Origin: an uncultured Clostridia bacterium
GTDB taxonomy: Bacteria > Bacillota > Clostridia > TANB77 > CAG-508
NCBI GenBank assembly: GCA_934177485.1
Contig: CAKPPF010000007.1
Location: forward strand, 1-60,244
Reading direction: 5' to 3'
DNA: 60,244 bases
Under the pieces are notes generated by a model. That model made no database searches and was not told the DNA's origin. It saw nothing but the letters and a program-made list of their open reading frames with translations. This document shows, in pieces, positions 1 to 8,956 of this stretch (within the stretch, counting starts at the first letter, position 1; each line of letters opens with the position of its first letter). Both the position numbers and the translations under genes were made by a program.

Positions 1-132
1 GGAAAAATATCTCATGAAAAAGCTTTACAAAAAGCACATGAAGAATATGACAAATATATGAAAACTCATTTAACTCAGGCAGAAAAAGATTATCTTGAAA
101 TAATGGGAGAAGATATTAAAAAATTAAAATAA
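1..132 (+). CDS. RhuM-family (virulence RhuM/Fic-associated) protein, C-terminal end only
   Basis: The first frame is open from the left edge to a TAA at 130-132 and gives the last 43 residues of a protein whose start lies outside the window. The tail (ISHEKALQKAHEEYDKY and QAEKDYLEIM) resembles the conserved C-terminus of RhuM-family proteins, which are accessory, island-associated proteins of uncertain biochemical role with an N-terminal helix-turn-helix-like region. No ribosome binding site can be judged. A separate N-terminal fragment of the same family begins 40 bases downstream, so the two pieces may come from tandem or rearranged rhuM genes. The family call rests on a short tail and is moderately secure; the function is unknown. 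Confidence 0.65.
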   Translation, partial: GKISHEKALQKAHEEYDKYMKTHLTQAEKDYLEIMGEDIKKLK

Positions 133-171
133 TTTTGTGGCCATAATGTTCTATACTAGAAGAAGATAGAT

Positions 172-531
172 ATGCAAAGCAAATTGAGAGAGAAAGAGAA
201 TAATATCCCATTGTATAGACATGTACTCTATTATCCAAAAGATTTAAAGGTGAATAATAAAAAAGTAAATATAAAAGATGAAACAGTATGGCTTAATACT
301 GAACAAATGGCACAATTATTTGGTAGGGATTACAAGACAATTAGAAAACATATTAAAAATGCACTTAAGGAAGAATTAAAAAATGAAGTGGTTGTCGCAA
401 AATTTGAGAATACCACTGAACATGGTGCAATTCAAGGCAAAACACAAACTCATGATGAAAAGATAAAAACAACATTAGTATTTATATTAATCGTATTTTT
501 AAATAAGGAGTTTGAATATGGAAGATTCTAA
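172..531 (+). pseudogene. RhuM-family protein, N-terminal fragment, 3' truncated
   Basis: The frame opens at ATG 172 behind a weak AGAAGA. Residues about 25-95 match the RhuM-family N-terminus well: DETVWLNTEQMAQLFGRD is the usual DNA-binding-like segment, followed by IRKHIKNAL and VVAKFENTTEHGA then GKTQTH. In intact family members the last motif runs into a tyrosine-rich YYNLD/ISVGYR segment. Here the reading changes abruptly to low-complexity sequence (KTTLVFILIVFL) and stops at 531, overlapping the next gene. Intact members are several hundred residues long, so this is a truncated remnant rather than a functional protein. It could still be translated as a small DNA-binding-like peptide, but nothing supports that. 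Confidence 0.65.
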
Positions 532-1597
532 GAAAATATTTGAAAAATTAAAAGATTTTTTAATAAATGATTTGGAGATGAAAGAAAGTTTATTTAATTC
601 TGCTCCTAATGAAATGGATGATTATGATGAAGAAAGTAGAATTCAGTATACAGATAAAATATGCAATAAGTTAAATGACTATGAGATACAACTAAAAAAG
701 ATAGCTGAAGATTTTAATTTAGGAGTTGAAGTAAGTAATGCAATAGCAAACAATATTACGAATATAAGAAATAGATTTTTAATTGGAAAATATGATCAGG
801 GATTAATTAAAAAATTGTATGAAACACAGTTTTCTAGTATGAGTGGAAAACTAATAGAGGATGTAAAAAATGCTTGTGTCGGATATAAACTGCGAGATGA
901 AAATTTATTACCCAATCTTATTAATGAATCACATAGTATAAATGAATTGTTGCATGTGATGCACTCTTTCATAATGAATAATGAAGAAATTTTGGAATTG
1001 ATGCCAGTTGTAGATGTAAAAGCAGAAGATAATGAACCAATAACATTATATGGAGAAGAAAATGATATTTCTAGAAAAATATTTGACAATTTTCCAACAG
1101 ACTCAAAATGTGGAGTAACGGACATTATTTCAACTAAGGATAAAATAATAATGATGGTGAGAGATTTAGGACATGCTTTATCTGTTGATATAGATATTTC
1201 TAAAGATGATGAAATAATTGTTAAGTATTTTGTACCCAAAATATGTAACGGGGATATGATACAAGCGTTACCAGGAATAAATCAAAAAAGTATTACTGAA
1301 AATGGCGCAACTGGAATTTTTAAGACATCAAAAGATGAAATATCAAATAAAATAAATAATTTTATTGAAATGGTACCAACAGATTTAGATAATCCAATTT
1401 TTAGTAGATATTATGAAAGCGAAACAGAAAATATAATGACAAACAGCAATTGCATTTTTGAGACGAAAGATGCAGAAACTTTGGCAAAAGAAACAGGAGA
1501 AAAAGGAAGAAAATTTAGCACAATAGGACGTTTATATAACAAATTTAGAGAAATTACAAAATTTAAGAAAAAAGAAGAAAAAGGAACAGAAAGATAA
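518..1597 (+). CDS. Hypothetical protein, 359 aa, acidic and soluble
   Basis: Not recognised. ATG 518 is preferred over an in-frame TTG at 512 because AAGGAG at 505-510 lies 7 bases before it. The protein is rich in Asp, Glu, Asn and Lys, has no signal peptide or membrane segment, and ends in a basic tail (KFREITKFKKKEEKG). The N-terminal 140 residues look largely helical; the middle (about 165-270) looks more beta-rich. A gene for another unknown protein follows after 16 bases and an MBL-fold hydrolase after that, with no terminator between, so the three are probably one transcript. No catalytic motif was seen, and no function is proposed. Confidence 0.7.
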   Translation: MEDSKKIFEKLKDFLINDLEMKESLFNSAPNEMDDYDEESRIQYTDKICNKLNDYEIQLKKIAEDFNLGVEVSNAIANNITNIRNRFLIGKYDQGLIKKLYETQFSSMSGKLIEDVKNACVGYKLRDENLLPNLINESHSINELLHVMHSFIMNNEEILELMPVVDVKAEDNEPITLYGEENDISRKIFDNFPTDSKCGVTDIISTKDKIIMMVRDLGHALSVDIDISKDDEIIVKYFVPKICNGDMIQALPGINQKSITENGATGIFKTSKDEISNKINNFIEMVPTDLDNPIFSRYYESETENIMTNSNCIFETKDAETLAKETGEKGRKFSTIGRLYNKFREITKFKKKEEKGTER

Positions 1598-1613
1598 AGG
1601 AAGTATTTATTAT

Positions 1614-2063
1614 ATGGAACAAATTAAGATTAATGATGTTGCAAAAGAAACCGTCATGGTTTTAAAATATTTTGAAGAAAAATTTACATCTAAAATACCA
1701 TCTAAATTTATTTTGTTATTAAACAGATTAGCTCAAGAGTCAAACATAGATGTATATATAGACAAAGGTAAAAAACTGAATGAACAAAATATATCAGAAG
1801 AATGTAAAGATCTAATATCTTTAATGTATTATAGTTATATAGCAGATGAAACAGAGAAAGAAGAAATAGGAAAAATATGGAGACAAAATGAAGAACTTTA
1901 CCAAAATAAATTAAAAGAAAAATTTGATTATGACAATATGCTTAAAAATAATTTAGAAAATAAACTAGTTGATAACAAAACATTGCCAGCTATTATATCA
2001 AAACCAAGTTTAATTCAAAGGATAGTAAAAGCTTTAAAAAGTTTTTTAAGAATTAATAAATAA
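1614..2063 (+). CDS. Hypothetical protein, 149 aa, helical
   Basis: Not recognised. The start at ATG 1614 follows AAAGGAAG (1597-1604) by 9 bases. The product is short, soluble and mostly helical by composition. One segment (KIPSKFILLLNRLAQ, about residues 29-43) is followed by a stretch around LNEQNISEECKDLISLMYYSY that has the look of a conserved small Clostridia family of unknown role, but this is an impression from memory only. The C-terminus is basic (IVKALKSFLRINK). It lies between an unknown 359-residue protein and an MBL-fold hydrolase in an apparent operon. Confidence 0.7.
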   Translation: MEQIKINDVAKETVMVLKYFEEKFTSKIPSKFILLLNRLAQESNIDVYIDKGKKLNEQNISEECKDLISLMYYSYIADETEKEEIGKIWRQNEELYQNKLKEKFDYDNMLKNNLENKLVDNKTLPAIISKPSLIQRIVKALKSFLRINK

Positions 2064-2092
2064 AAAGAAATAGTATAAAAGGAAGTGTTTAT

Positions 2093-2728
2093 ATGATAGA
2101 AAATGTAGAGGTGCTATGTCATAGCAGTATAAAGATGAAAAATAAAAATATTATTATTTATATAGATCCATTTAAAATAGATAATGATTATAATGACGCT
2201 GATTTTATTTTTATAACACATGATCACTACGATCATTATTCCGAGGAGGATATTAATAAAGTAGTAAATAATGATACAATAATTGTTGTACCAGATGGAT
2301 TAATTACAAAATTAATGCAAATCGGAATAAATAAAGATAAAATCATTGTTGTAGAGCCAAATAAAAAATATTCGGTAAAAGGAATTAACTTTGAAACTGT
2401 ACCAGCATATAATATAAACAAAAAATTCCATCCAAAAGAGAATGGTTGGGTGGGATATCTTATTAATTTAAATAATAATGTGTATTATATTGCTGGGGAT
2501 ACAGATTTCACTGAAGAAAACAGAAAAGTAAAATGTGATGTTGCACTTGTTCCAGTTGGAGGTACATATACAATGGACTATAAAGAGGCTGCAACTCTTA
2601 TAAATGAAATAAAACCGCAAATAGCAGTACCAATACATTATGGTAGTATAGTTGGAACTAAACAAGACGCGATTAATTTTACTCAATTGTTAAATAAATC
2701 TATTAAAGGAATAATTTTAATGAAATAG
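2093..2728 (+). CDS. MBL-fold metallo-hydrolase (UlaG-like, Lactamase_B_2 type)
   Basis: A 211-residue single-domain protein of the metallo-beta-lactamase superfamily. The metal-binding signature HDHYDH is at residues 43-48, the conserved AGDTD at 134-138, and a histidine at 182 in the motif IPIHYG; together these give the usual di-metal ligand set of the UlaG/YtnP-like branch. Proteins of this size act as phosphodiesterases, lactonases or simple esterases; the substrate cannot be told from sequence. ATG 2093 follows an AAGGAAG by about 8 bases. It is the last gene of a three-gene run and is followed by a symmetrical AT-rich hairpin. No signal peptide is present, so it is cytoplasmic. Confidence 0.85.
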   Translation: MIENVEVLCHSSIKMKNKNIIIYIDPFKIDNDYNDADFIFITHDHYDHYSEEDINKVVNNDTIIVVPDGLITKLMQIGINKDKIIVVEPNKKYSVKGINFETVPAYNINKKFHPKENGWVGYLINLNNNVYYIAGDTDFTEENRKVKCDVALVPVGGTYTMDYKEAATLINEIKPQIAVPIHYGSIVGTKQDAINFTQLLNKSIKGIILMK

Positions 2729-2814
2729 AAAAATTGAATATAAAGTATTATCTAGAAAAGTTAAAAATATCGATATGGTTACAAGCTTAAAAGGAAATGA
2801 ATAACAAGAACAAA

Positions 2815-2845
2815 TAAAAGATATAGAAAATTTCTATATCTTTTA
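2815..2845. terminator. AT-rich hairpin between the MBL hydrolase and polA
   Basis: A perfect 15-base inverted repeat (arms 2815-2829 and 2831-2845) with a one-base centre lies 87 bases after the hydrolase stop. Its right arm ends in TTTTA, so it could serve as a weak intrinsic terminator, although there is little G+C in the stem. It could also act in cruciform form. Confidence 0.45.
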
Positions 2846-2928
2846 TACATTTCTTGGTATTTTATGTGGCAAAATTCTTAATATTATGATATATTAAGAA
2901 AAATAAAACGACTAAAAGGAGAAAAACA

Positions 2929-5634
2929 ATGCCTAGATTAGTTTTAATTGATGGAAATAGTATAATGAATAGAGCATTTTATGGAATTATGGGAAATAAA
3001 ATGCTTACTACTTCAGATGGAACATATACAAATGCAGTATATGGTTTTTTATCTATTTTATTTAAAATAGAAGAAGATTTAAATCCAGAATATATTGCAG
3101 TTGCATTTGATTTAAAAGGACCAACACAAAGGCATAAAATGTATGAAGGATATAAAGCAAACCGTCATGGAATGCCAGATGAGCTTGCTACTCAAATGCC
3201 TATTATTAAAAATATATTAAAAGCTATGAATATAAAAATAATAGAAAAAGAAGGATATGAGGGAGATGATATCCTTGGAACATTAGCTAAAAAAGGAGAG
3301 AGAGATGGTTTAGACGTAACAATTCTTTCTGGAGACAGAGATACTTTTCAGCTTACTAGTGACAAAATTACGGTAAGAATTCCAAGAACAAAAATGGGAA
3401 AGACAGAAAATGAAGATTATGATAAAAATAGAATAATAGAAGAATATGGGATTGAGCCTAAAGAATTAATAGAAGTAAAAGCATTAATGGGAGACTCATC
3501 AGATAATATTCCTGGTGTACCAGGTGTAGGAGAAAAAACGGCATTAAATTTAATTAAGCATTATAAAACTATAGACAATTTATATAAAGAAGTTGAAAAT
3601 AATGAAACATTAATTGATATAAAAGGAAAACTAAAAGAAAAGATATTGGATAATAAAGATTTGGCATATCTTTCAAGAAAATTAGGAGAAATCAACACAA
3701 ATGCACCAATAGACGAAAATATAGAAGAGTTAAAAGTTAAGGAATGGAATAAAACGGATGTATATAATTTATTTTCATATCTAAGATTTAATAGATTTAT
3801 TGATAGATTTAACATGCATGAGGAAAAAGAAATAGTAAACAATAAAAACTTATTTGATAAGAAAATAATCCAAAACGAAGAAGACATAGAAGAAATAATA
3901 AAAAAAATAAAAGAAAATAGAGAAATCATATATTATATAGATAAAATTGAAGAAAGCAAATCTAACAGTATAGTAGAGCAAAAAATAAAAGGAATAAGTA
4001 TTTTTAATGTTAAAGATAACTTATGCTACTATATTTTATTAGAAGACAATAAGATACAGAAATTTAAAGAGATATTTGAAGATAAGGATATTAAAAAGAT
4101 TGGATATAAGCAAAAAATAGATTATATACTATTAAAAGAAAATAAACTAAATGCAACAGGTTTTTATTATGATATAGAAATAGCTGCATATATAATAAAT
4201 CCAACAGAAAACAAATATAATATAGAAAAGCTTGCTATAGATTACTTAAACTTAGATATAAACGAATATACAAACAAAGAGGAAAAACAAATCAACCTTT
4301 TTGATGAAATGAATGAAAATAAAGAAGAAAACTATATGGACATAGCATGTATATATGCATATGCAATAAGCAAAATATATGCCCAAACTCTTGAAAAAAT
4401 AAAAGAAACAAATCAACTTGATCTATTTAACAATATAGAAATGCCACTTGTTGAAGTATTAGCTGATATGCAATATGAAGGAATATATTTAGACAAAAAT
4501 GAACTTGTAGAATTTGGTGATACACTAAAAAAAGAAATAGAACAGCTTACTTGTGATATATACAAATTAGCAGGAGAGGAATTTAATATTAATTCAACAA
4601 AACAATTGGGAGTAATTTTATTTGAAAAGTTGAAATTACCGGTAATTAAAAAAACGAAGAATGGCTATTCTACTGACGTAGAGGTTTTAGAAAAACTAAA
4701 AAAAGAACACGAGATTGTTGAAAAAATACTAGACTACAGACAATTAGTAAAATTAAATTCAACATATGTCGAAGGATTAATACCATATATAAGTCCAAAA
4801 GACCAAAAAGTGCATTCGTATTTTCATCAAACTGTCACTGCTACAGGAAGAATAAGCAGTAGTGATCCGAATGTGCAAAACATTCCTACAAGGATTGAAT
4901 TAGGTAAGAAAATTAGAAAAACTTTTAAGCCACAACAAGGCTGTGTGTTTGTTGATGCTGATTATTCTCAAATTGAGCTAAGAGTATTGGCACATATATC
5001 TGGTGATGAAAATATGATATACGCATTTAACAATAATGAAGATATTCATAGACAAACAGCCTCAAAAGTTTTTAATGTTCCATTTGACGAGGTAACTAGC
5101 AGCCAAAGATCAGATGCAAAAGCTGTAAATTTTGGAATAGTATATGGAATAAGTGACTTTGGACTTGCAGAGCAATTGGGAATATCAAGAAAACAAGCCA
5201 AGTTATATATAGAGCAATATCTAGATAAATATATTAAAATAAAAGAATTTATGGAAAACATAAAAGAATTTGCAAAAGAAAACGGATATGTTGAAACTTT
5301 ATTCAACAGAAGAAGATATATTCCAGAAATGAACTCTAACAATTACATGGTAAGACAGTTTGGAGCAAGAGTTGCAATGAATACTCCAATCCAAGGTACA
5401 GCAGCAGATATTATGAAAATAGCTATGATTAATTTATATAATAAATTAAAAAATGAAAAATTAGAATCAAAAATACTTTTGCAAATACATGATGAACTAT
5501 TATTGCAGGTAAAAGCAGAAGAAAAAGAGAAAGTTAAAAGCTTGTTAAAAGATTCAATGGAAAATGCAATAAAACTAAAAATACCATTAAAAGTTGAATT
5601 ATCAGAAGCAAACAATTGGTATGAAGCGAAATAG
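2929..5634 (+). CDS. polA: DNA polymerase I, proofreading domain apparently inactive
   Basis: The 901-residue protein has the usual three-part layout: a 5'-3' exonuclease at about 1-290 (opening LVLIDGNSIMNRAF, helix-hairpin-helix with SSDNIPGVPGVGEKTA), a degenerate 3'-5' exonuclease-like domain at about 310-500, and a family A polymerase domain at about 540-901. The polymerase motifs are intact: motif A DADYSQIELR with catalytic D678, motif B RSDAKAVNFGIVYG, and motif C QIHDE with D855. The middle domain lacks the DTET-type exo I acidic pair, as in Bacillus-type Pol I, so proofreading is probably absent. The role is Okazaki-fragment processing and repair synthesis. The start follows AAAGGAG; a lytic transglycosylase gene follows 13 bases downstream. 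Confidence 0.97.
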   Translation: MPRLVLIDGNSIMNRAFYGIMGNKMLTTSDGTYTNAVYGFLSILFKIEEDLNPEYIAVAFDLKGPTQRHKMYEGYKANRHGMPDELATQMPIIKNILKAMNIKIIEKEGYEGDDILGTLAKKGERDGLDVTILSGDRDTFQLTSDKITVRIPRTKMGKTENEDYDKNRIIEEYGIEPKELIEVKALMGDSSDNIPGVPGVGEKTALNLIKHYKTIDNLYKEVENNETLIDIKGKLKEKILDNKDLAYLSRKLGEINTNAPIDENIEELKVKEWNKTDVYNLFSYLRFNRFIDRFNMHEEKEIVNNKNLFDKKIIQNEEDIEEIIKKIKENREIIYYIDKIEESKSNSIVEQKIKGISIFNVKDNLCYYILLEDNKIQKFKEIFEDKDIKKIGYKQKIDYILLKENKLNATGFYYDIEIAAYIINPTENKYNIEKLAIDYLNLDINEYTNKEEKQINLFDEMNENKEENYMDIACIYAYAISKIYAQTLEKIKETNQLDLFNNIEMPLVEVLADMQYEGIYLDKNELVEFGDTLKKEIEQLTCDIYKLAGEEFNINSTKQLGVILFEKLKLPVIKKTKNGYSTDVEVLEKLKKEHEIVEKILDYRQLVKLNSTYVEGLIPYISPKDQKVHSYFHQTVTATGRISSSDPNVQNIPTRIELGKKIRKTFKPQQGCVFVDADYSQIELRVLAHISGDENMIYAFNNNEDIHRQTASKVFNVPFDEVTSSQRSDAKAVNFGIVYGISDFGLAEQLGISRKQAKLYIEQYLDKYIKIKEFMENIKEFAKENGYVETLFNRRRYIPEMNSNNYMVRQFGARVAMNTPIQGTAADIMKIAMINLYNKLKNEKLESKILLQIHDELLLQVKAEEKEKVKSLLKDSMENAIKLKIPLKVELSEANNWYEAK

Positions 5635-5647
5635 TTAGGAGAGAATT

Positions 5648-6205
5648 TTGAAGAAAAAAATACTTATTTTATTAATAATTATTATATCTTTAATAATGAT
5701 TTATAAGTTTTTTAATATAGAAGATAGGATACTTAGGCACCTATATCCAATAAAATATGAAGAATATGTAAAAAAATATTCTAATGATTTAGGTATAGAC
5801 CCAATGCTTTCTTTTGCAATAATAAAAACAGAAAGCAATTTTAATGAAGATGTAATTTCTAAAAGTGGAGCTACAGGTTTAATGCAATTGATGGATAATA
5901 CAGCTAAAGAACAGGCAGAAAAATGCAATATTGAATATTCAAAAGATATATTATTAAATCCAGAAAAGAATATAGAATTAGGTTTAAATTATTTTAATGT
6001 ATTACTAGATTATTTTAATCAAAACTATATTTTAGCTTTTACTGCATATAATGCCGGCTTAGGCAATGTTCAAAAGTGGATTTCAAATGGTACTATAAAA
6101 GAAGATGGAACGGATATTGAAAATATACCATTTAAAGAAACAAACATGTATGTAAGAAAAATAATAAGAAATTATGAAATATACAAAAAATTATATAATA
6201 AATAA
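5648..6205 (+). CDS. Membrane-anchored lytic transglycosylase (SLT family)
   Basis: A 185-residue protein with an N-terminal membrane anchor (about residues 4-22, ILILLIIIISLIMIY) and a single SLT/GEWL-fold domain. The catalytic glutamate is E62 in KTESNF, followed by the family motifs GATGLMQLM and AFTAYNAGLGNV. Such enzymes cleave the MurNAc-GlcNAc bond of peptidoglycan with formation of 1,6-anhydroMurNAc and act on the outer face of the membrane. Translation starts at TTG 5648, the only start placed behind AGGAGAG (5637-5643); the spacing is short, about 4 bases. It is close behind polA and probably cotranscribed; the same polA-SLT neighbourhood is plausible in related Clostridia, but this is from memory. 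Confidence 0.88.
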   Translation: MKKKILILLIIIISLIMIYKFFNIEDRILRHLYPIKYEEYVKKYSNDLGIDPMLSFAIIKTESNFNEDVISKSGATGLMQLMDNTAKEQAEKCNIEYSKDILLNPEKNIELGLNYFNVLLDYFNQNYILAFTAYNAGLGNVQKWISNGTIKEDGTDIENIPFKETNMYVRKIIRNYEIYKKLYNK

Positions 6206-6225
6206 AAATACTAAAAGGAGTAATA

Positions 6226-7299
6226 ATGGAAAAGAAAAAACAATTTGAATTCTTAAATACCTTAAGATTTGTGGCAGTTATATGGATAGTTTTTGCTCAC
6301 TTTAATTATCAATGTTTTTCTAATTATTATAATGAAAATATATTGGGAAATTATTTATATAATAATTCATCATGGTTATATTATATTTTTTATGGAATTA
6401 CAGGAAAATATGCAGTATCTATGATGTGCATAATAAGTGGATGGTTAGTAGCGAAAAAATTCTATAGAAAAGCTGTGGATTTTGGAAAGTTTTTGTTTTC
6501 AAGATATATAAGGCTGATGCTACCAGCATTTGTTACCTGTACAATATATACTATAATTAGATTAATTATGGGAACGAAAATTTCATTATCTGCATATCTA
6601 AATGGCACTTTGTGGCTAGGAAATAATGGCATAAATTCTCATTTAGAATATATAATAGATTTCTTTTTAGGAAATGTTTTTATTGCTTTACTTACATACT
6701 TATTTTCAAATAGAAAATATTTTTCGCTTTTATATATACCATTTATGATATTACTATACTATATGGATAAAATATGGATTTTATCAACAGTAATAGGAGG
6801 TTTTACATACCATTTATGTGAATATATTAAAGAAAAGAAATTATATAAGAGCTGGTATCTAGTATTTATAATACCTCTTATATGGTGGCTTCCACGAGGA
6901 GAAGAAATAAAAAAAATATATCTAAGAGATTCAATAGCCTCAAGTTTAATTTTAATAACTATATACTGCATACCAAAACTTCAATTATTTTTTAACTGGA
7001 ATAAACTAAAAAATTTAAAAAAGATAAGTTATTCGTTATTTGTAACACATGGGTTAGTTAATAGTTTATTTAGCGGATATATTGTTTTATTTTTTAGAAA
7101 TAATAACATAATCAATAATCCATATATAGTTGAAATAATAGTATTTTTAATAGTATTATTAATTGATTTAATAATAGCTAGCATTATTTACTACTTGACG
7201 GAAGATAAATTATATAACTGGATTAATAATTTTCTAGCAAAAAGAATAAACAATTATAATATAGAATTAATAAAAGAAGGAGAAGAAAATGAAAAATAA
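6226..7299 (+). CDS. Acyltransferase family 3 (OafA/YrhL-like) membrane protein
   Basis: A 357-residue integral membrane protein with about ten hydrophobic segments. It opens with FLNTLRFVAVIWIVFAHF, the characteristic first helix of acyltransferase-3 proteins with the arginine and histidine thought to take part in catalysis. A second conserved block is SYSLFVTHGL near residue 270. Such proteins transfer acetyl or other acyl groups across the membrane to cell-surface sugars or lipids; the acceptor is unknown here. The gene begins behind AAAGGAG and its last 11 bases overlap the glycosyltransferase gene that follows, so the two are translationally coupled and probably decorate the same surface glycan. 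Confidence 0.85.
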   Translation: MEKKKQFEFLNTLRFVAVIWIVFAHFNYQCFSNYYNENILGNYLYNNSSWLYYIFYGITGKYAVSMMCIISGWLVAKKFYRKAVDFGKFLFSRYIRLMLPAFVTCTIYTIIRLIMGTKISLSAYLNGTLWLGNNGINSHLEYIIDFFLGNVFIALLTYLFSNRKYFSLLYIPFMILLYYMDKIWILSTVIGGFTYHLCEYIKEKKLYKSWYLVFIIPLIWWLPRGEEIKKIYLRDSIASSLILITIYCIPKLQLFFNWNKLKNLKKISYSLFVTHGLVNSLFSGYIVLFFRNNNIINNPYIVEIIVFLIVLLIDLIIASIIYYLTEDKLYNWINNFLAKRINNYNIELIKEGEENEK

Positions 7300-8764
7300 A
7301 ATATCAATTAAAACACTACATATTATACTAATGATTTTAGGAACTATATTTGTTTCTTTAAGTATATTTCATACAACACTTTGGTTTGACGAAGCATATT
7401 CAGTAGGAATGGCAAATCAAAACCTCATAGACATATGGAAAATAGGAGGACACGATGTTCATCCAGTTTTATATTATTGGATGTTAAGAATTGTCAATAT
7501 ACTAACTGGTGGCTCAATATTAGCATATAGAATATTTTCAGCTTTAGCAATTGCTATTTTAGGATTATTAGGCTATACACATATAAGAAAAGATTTTGGA
7601 GAAAAAACAGGATTACTATTTTCTTTCTTCTCATATTTCTTGCCTATGATGGCAGTATATGCTAACCAAATAAGAATGTATTCTTGGGCAATTGTATTTG
7701 TTACATTATTATCAATTTATGCATACAGAATATACAATGGAGATTTTTCTACTAAGAATTGGATAATATTCTTTTTGACAAGCTTGGCAAGCTTATATAT
7801 ACATTATTATGGATTAATGGCTGCAGGCTTAATTAATCTATTTTTGTTTATTAGTTTTATAAAAAATAAGAAATTTAAAGAATTAAAATGGATTGTTATA
7901 CTTGGAATTATACAAGTTATTGCATATGCACCTTGGTTAATGTATTTAATATCTCAAATTTCTCATGTTTCAAAAGGATTTTGGATTGGATTTGAATTTC
8001 CAGATACAATATTTGAATTAATTGGTTGCCAAATGAATGGAACGCGTAATTCAACTGGTGTACTAGCTGTGGGATTTACTGTTAATGTTTTACTATTCAT
8101 TTATTTAGCTATAGTGTTATTTAAAACTAAAAAAGAATATAATTATAAAGCGGTTAAGTTTGCTGTGCTAATTTATGTAGCCGTTTTTCTAGCAGCATTC
8201 CTATTACGATATTTAGTTAAAACTAACATTTTATATTACAGATATTTATTTGTAATAACTGGCTTATACATATTTGCGCTTAGTGATATACTTGCAAAGT
8301 CAAAAAACAAATTTATATTAGGGTTAATTATAGTTGTCACAATAATATTAGGAACAGCCAATAATGTAGTGCAAATTCAAGATAATTATGCAAAAGGTAA
8401 TACAGATGAAATAAAGTATTTACAAGAAAACATACAAAAAGATGATGTCATAGTTTATAGCAACATTGGAAATGGCTCAATAATTGCATCTAATTTTTTA
8501 GATAATAAACAATATTTTTATAATGGTGCAAATTGGGGAGTTGAAGAAGCATATAAAAATTGGGCACCACAAATGGAAACATGGATAACAACAGACTTTT
8601 TACAATATTGCACAGGTAGAGTATGGATAATAGATTCACAAGATGGTGGCTTTTATAATGAGTTGTTTAATAATGATGATTTTAAATTCATTAGTACAGA
8701 AAAATTTGAACAGAAATATCAAAATTATATATACAATATAACATTAGTAGAAAGAATAAAATAA
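7289..8764 (+). CDS. GT39/ArnT-like polytopic glycosyltransferase
   Basis: A 491-residue membrane protein with about ten predicted helices and a soluble C-terminal part from about residue 370. The motif LWFDEAYS (D34, E35) in the first extracytoplasmic loop, followed by HDVHPVLYYW, is typical of GT-C fold enzymes of the PMT/ArnT (GT39) type, which use lipid-linked sugar donors on the outside of the membrane. The start ATG 7289 has AAGGAG about 6 bases upstream and lies inside the end of the acyltransferase gene. The pair may modify a cell-wall polymer or lipid. Donor and acceptor are not identifiable. Confidence 0.78.
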   Translation: MKNKISIKTLHIILMILGTIFVSLSIFHTTLWFDEAYSVGMANQNLIDIWKIGGHDVHPVLYYWMLRIVNILTGGSILAYRIFSALAIAILGLLGYTHIRKDFGEKTGLLFSFFSYFLPMMAVYANQIRMYSWAIVFVTLLSIYAYRIYNGDFSTKNWIIFFLTSLASLYIHYYGLMAAGLINLFLFISFIKNKKFKELKWIVILGIIQVIAYAPWLMYLISQISHVSKGFWIGFEFPDTIFELIGCQMNGTRNSTGVLAVGFTVNVLLFIYLAIVLFKTKKEYNYKAVKFAVLIYVAVFLAAFLLRYLVKTNILYYRYLFVITGLYIFALSDILAKSKNKFILGLIIVVTIILGTANNVVQIQDNYAKGNTDEIKYLQENIQKDDVIVYSNIGNGSIIASNFLDNKQYFYNGANWGVEEAYKNWAPQMETWITTDFLQYCTGRVWIIDSQDGGFYNELFNNDDFKFISTEKFEQKYQNYIYNITLVERIK

Positions 8765-8775
8765 AAAAGAATGTT

Positions 8776-8860
8776 TAGGCAGGCCTTGTGTTTTGCCCCA
8801 AATACAATAAAGCAAAGAATATAAATAAAAAAGTGTAGGGGCAGGTTCTATGCTTGTCCG
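8776..8860. repeat. Two copies of a dispersed GGCAGG/TGCC palindromic repeat
   Basis: Two imperfect palindromes sit 12 and 71 bases after the glycosyltransferase stop, at 8776-8800 and 8835-8860. Each has the layout GGGCAGG, about eight bases containing TTGT or TCTA, then a TTGCCC-like arm. They belong to the same family as elements near 18031, 18093, 24095 and 42050. The pair spacing of about 60 bases is repeated at 18031/18093. They are intergenic and may act as terminators or be mobile REP-like sequences. Confidence 0.6.
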
Positions 8861-8956
8861 AAAGTGATGTTTAAAATTTAAATTTATTACAAAAAAATAG
8901 TGCAATTTTAATATAAAGTATGATAGAATATAAAAAAATAAAAAATGGAGGTTTTT

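Noticed and set aside
796..1239. Reverse-strand open frame inside the unknown 359-residue gene
   Set aside because: Mirror of a Lys/Asp/Glu-rich coding strand: composition is Ser/Ile/Leu-rich, there is no binding site, and it lies wholly inside the better-supported gene. The same applies to the other reverse-strand frames across the window.
8776..8860. Short CRISPR array
   Set aside because: Only two unlike repeats, palindromic and dispersed through the window, with no spacers of regular length and no cas genes.
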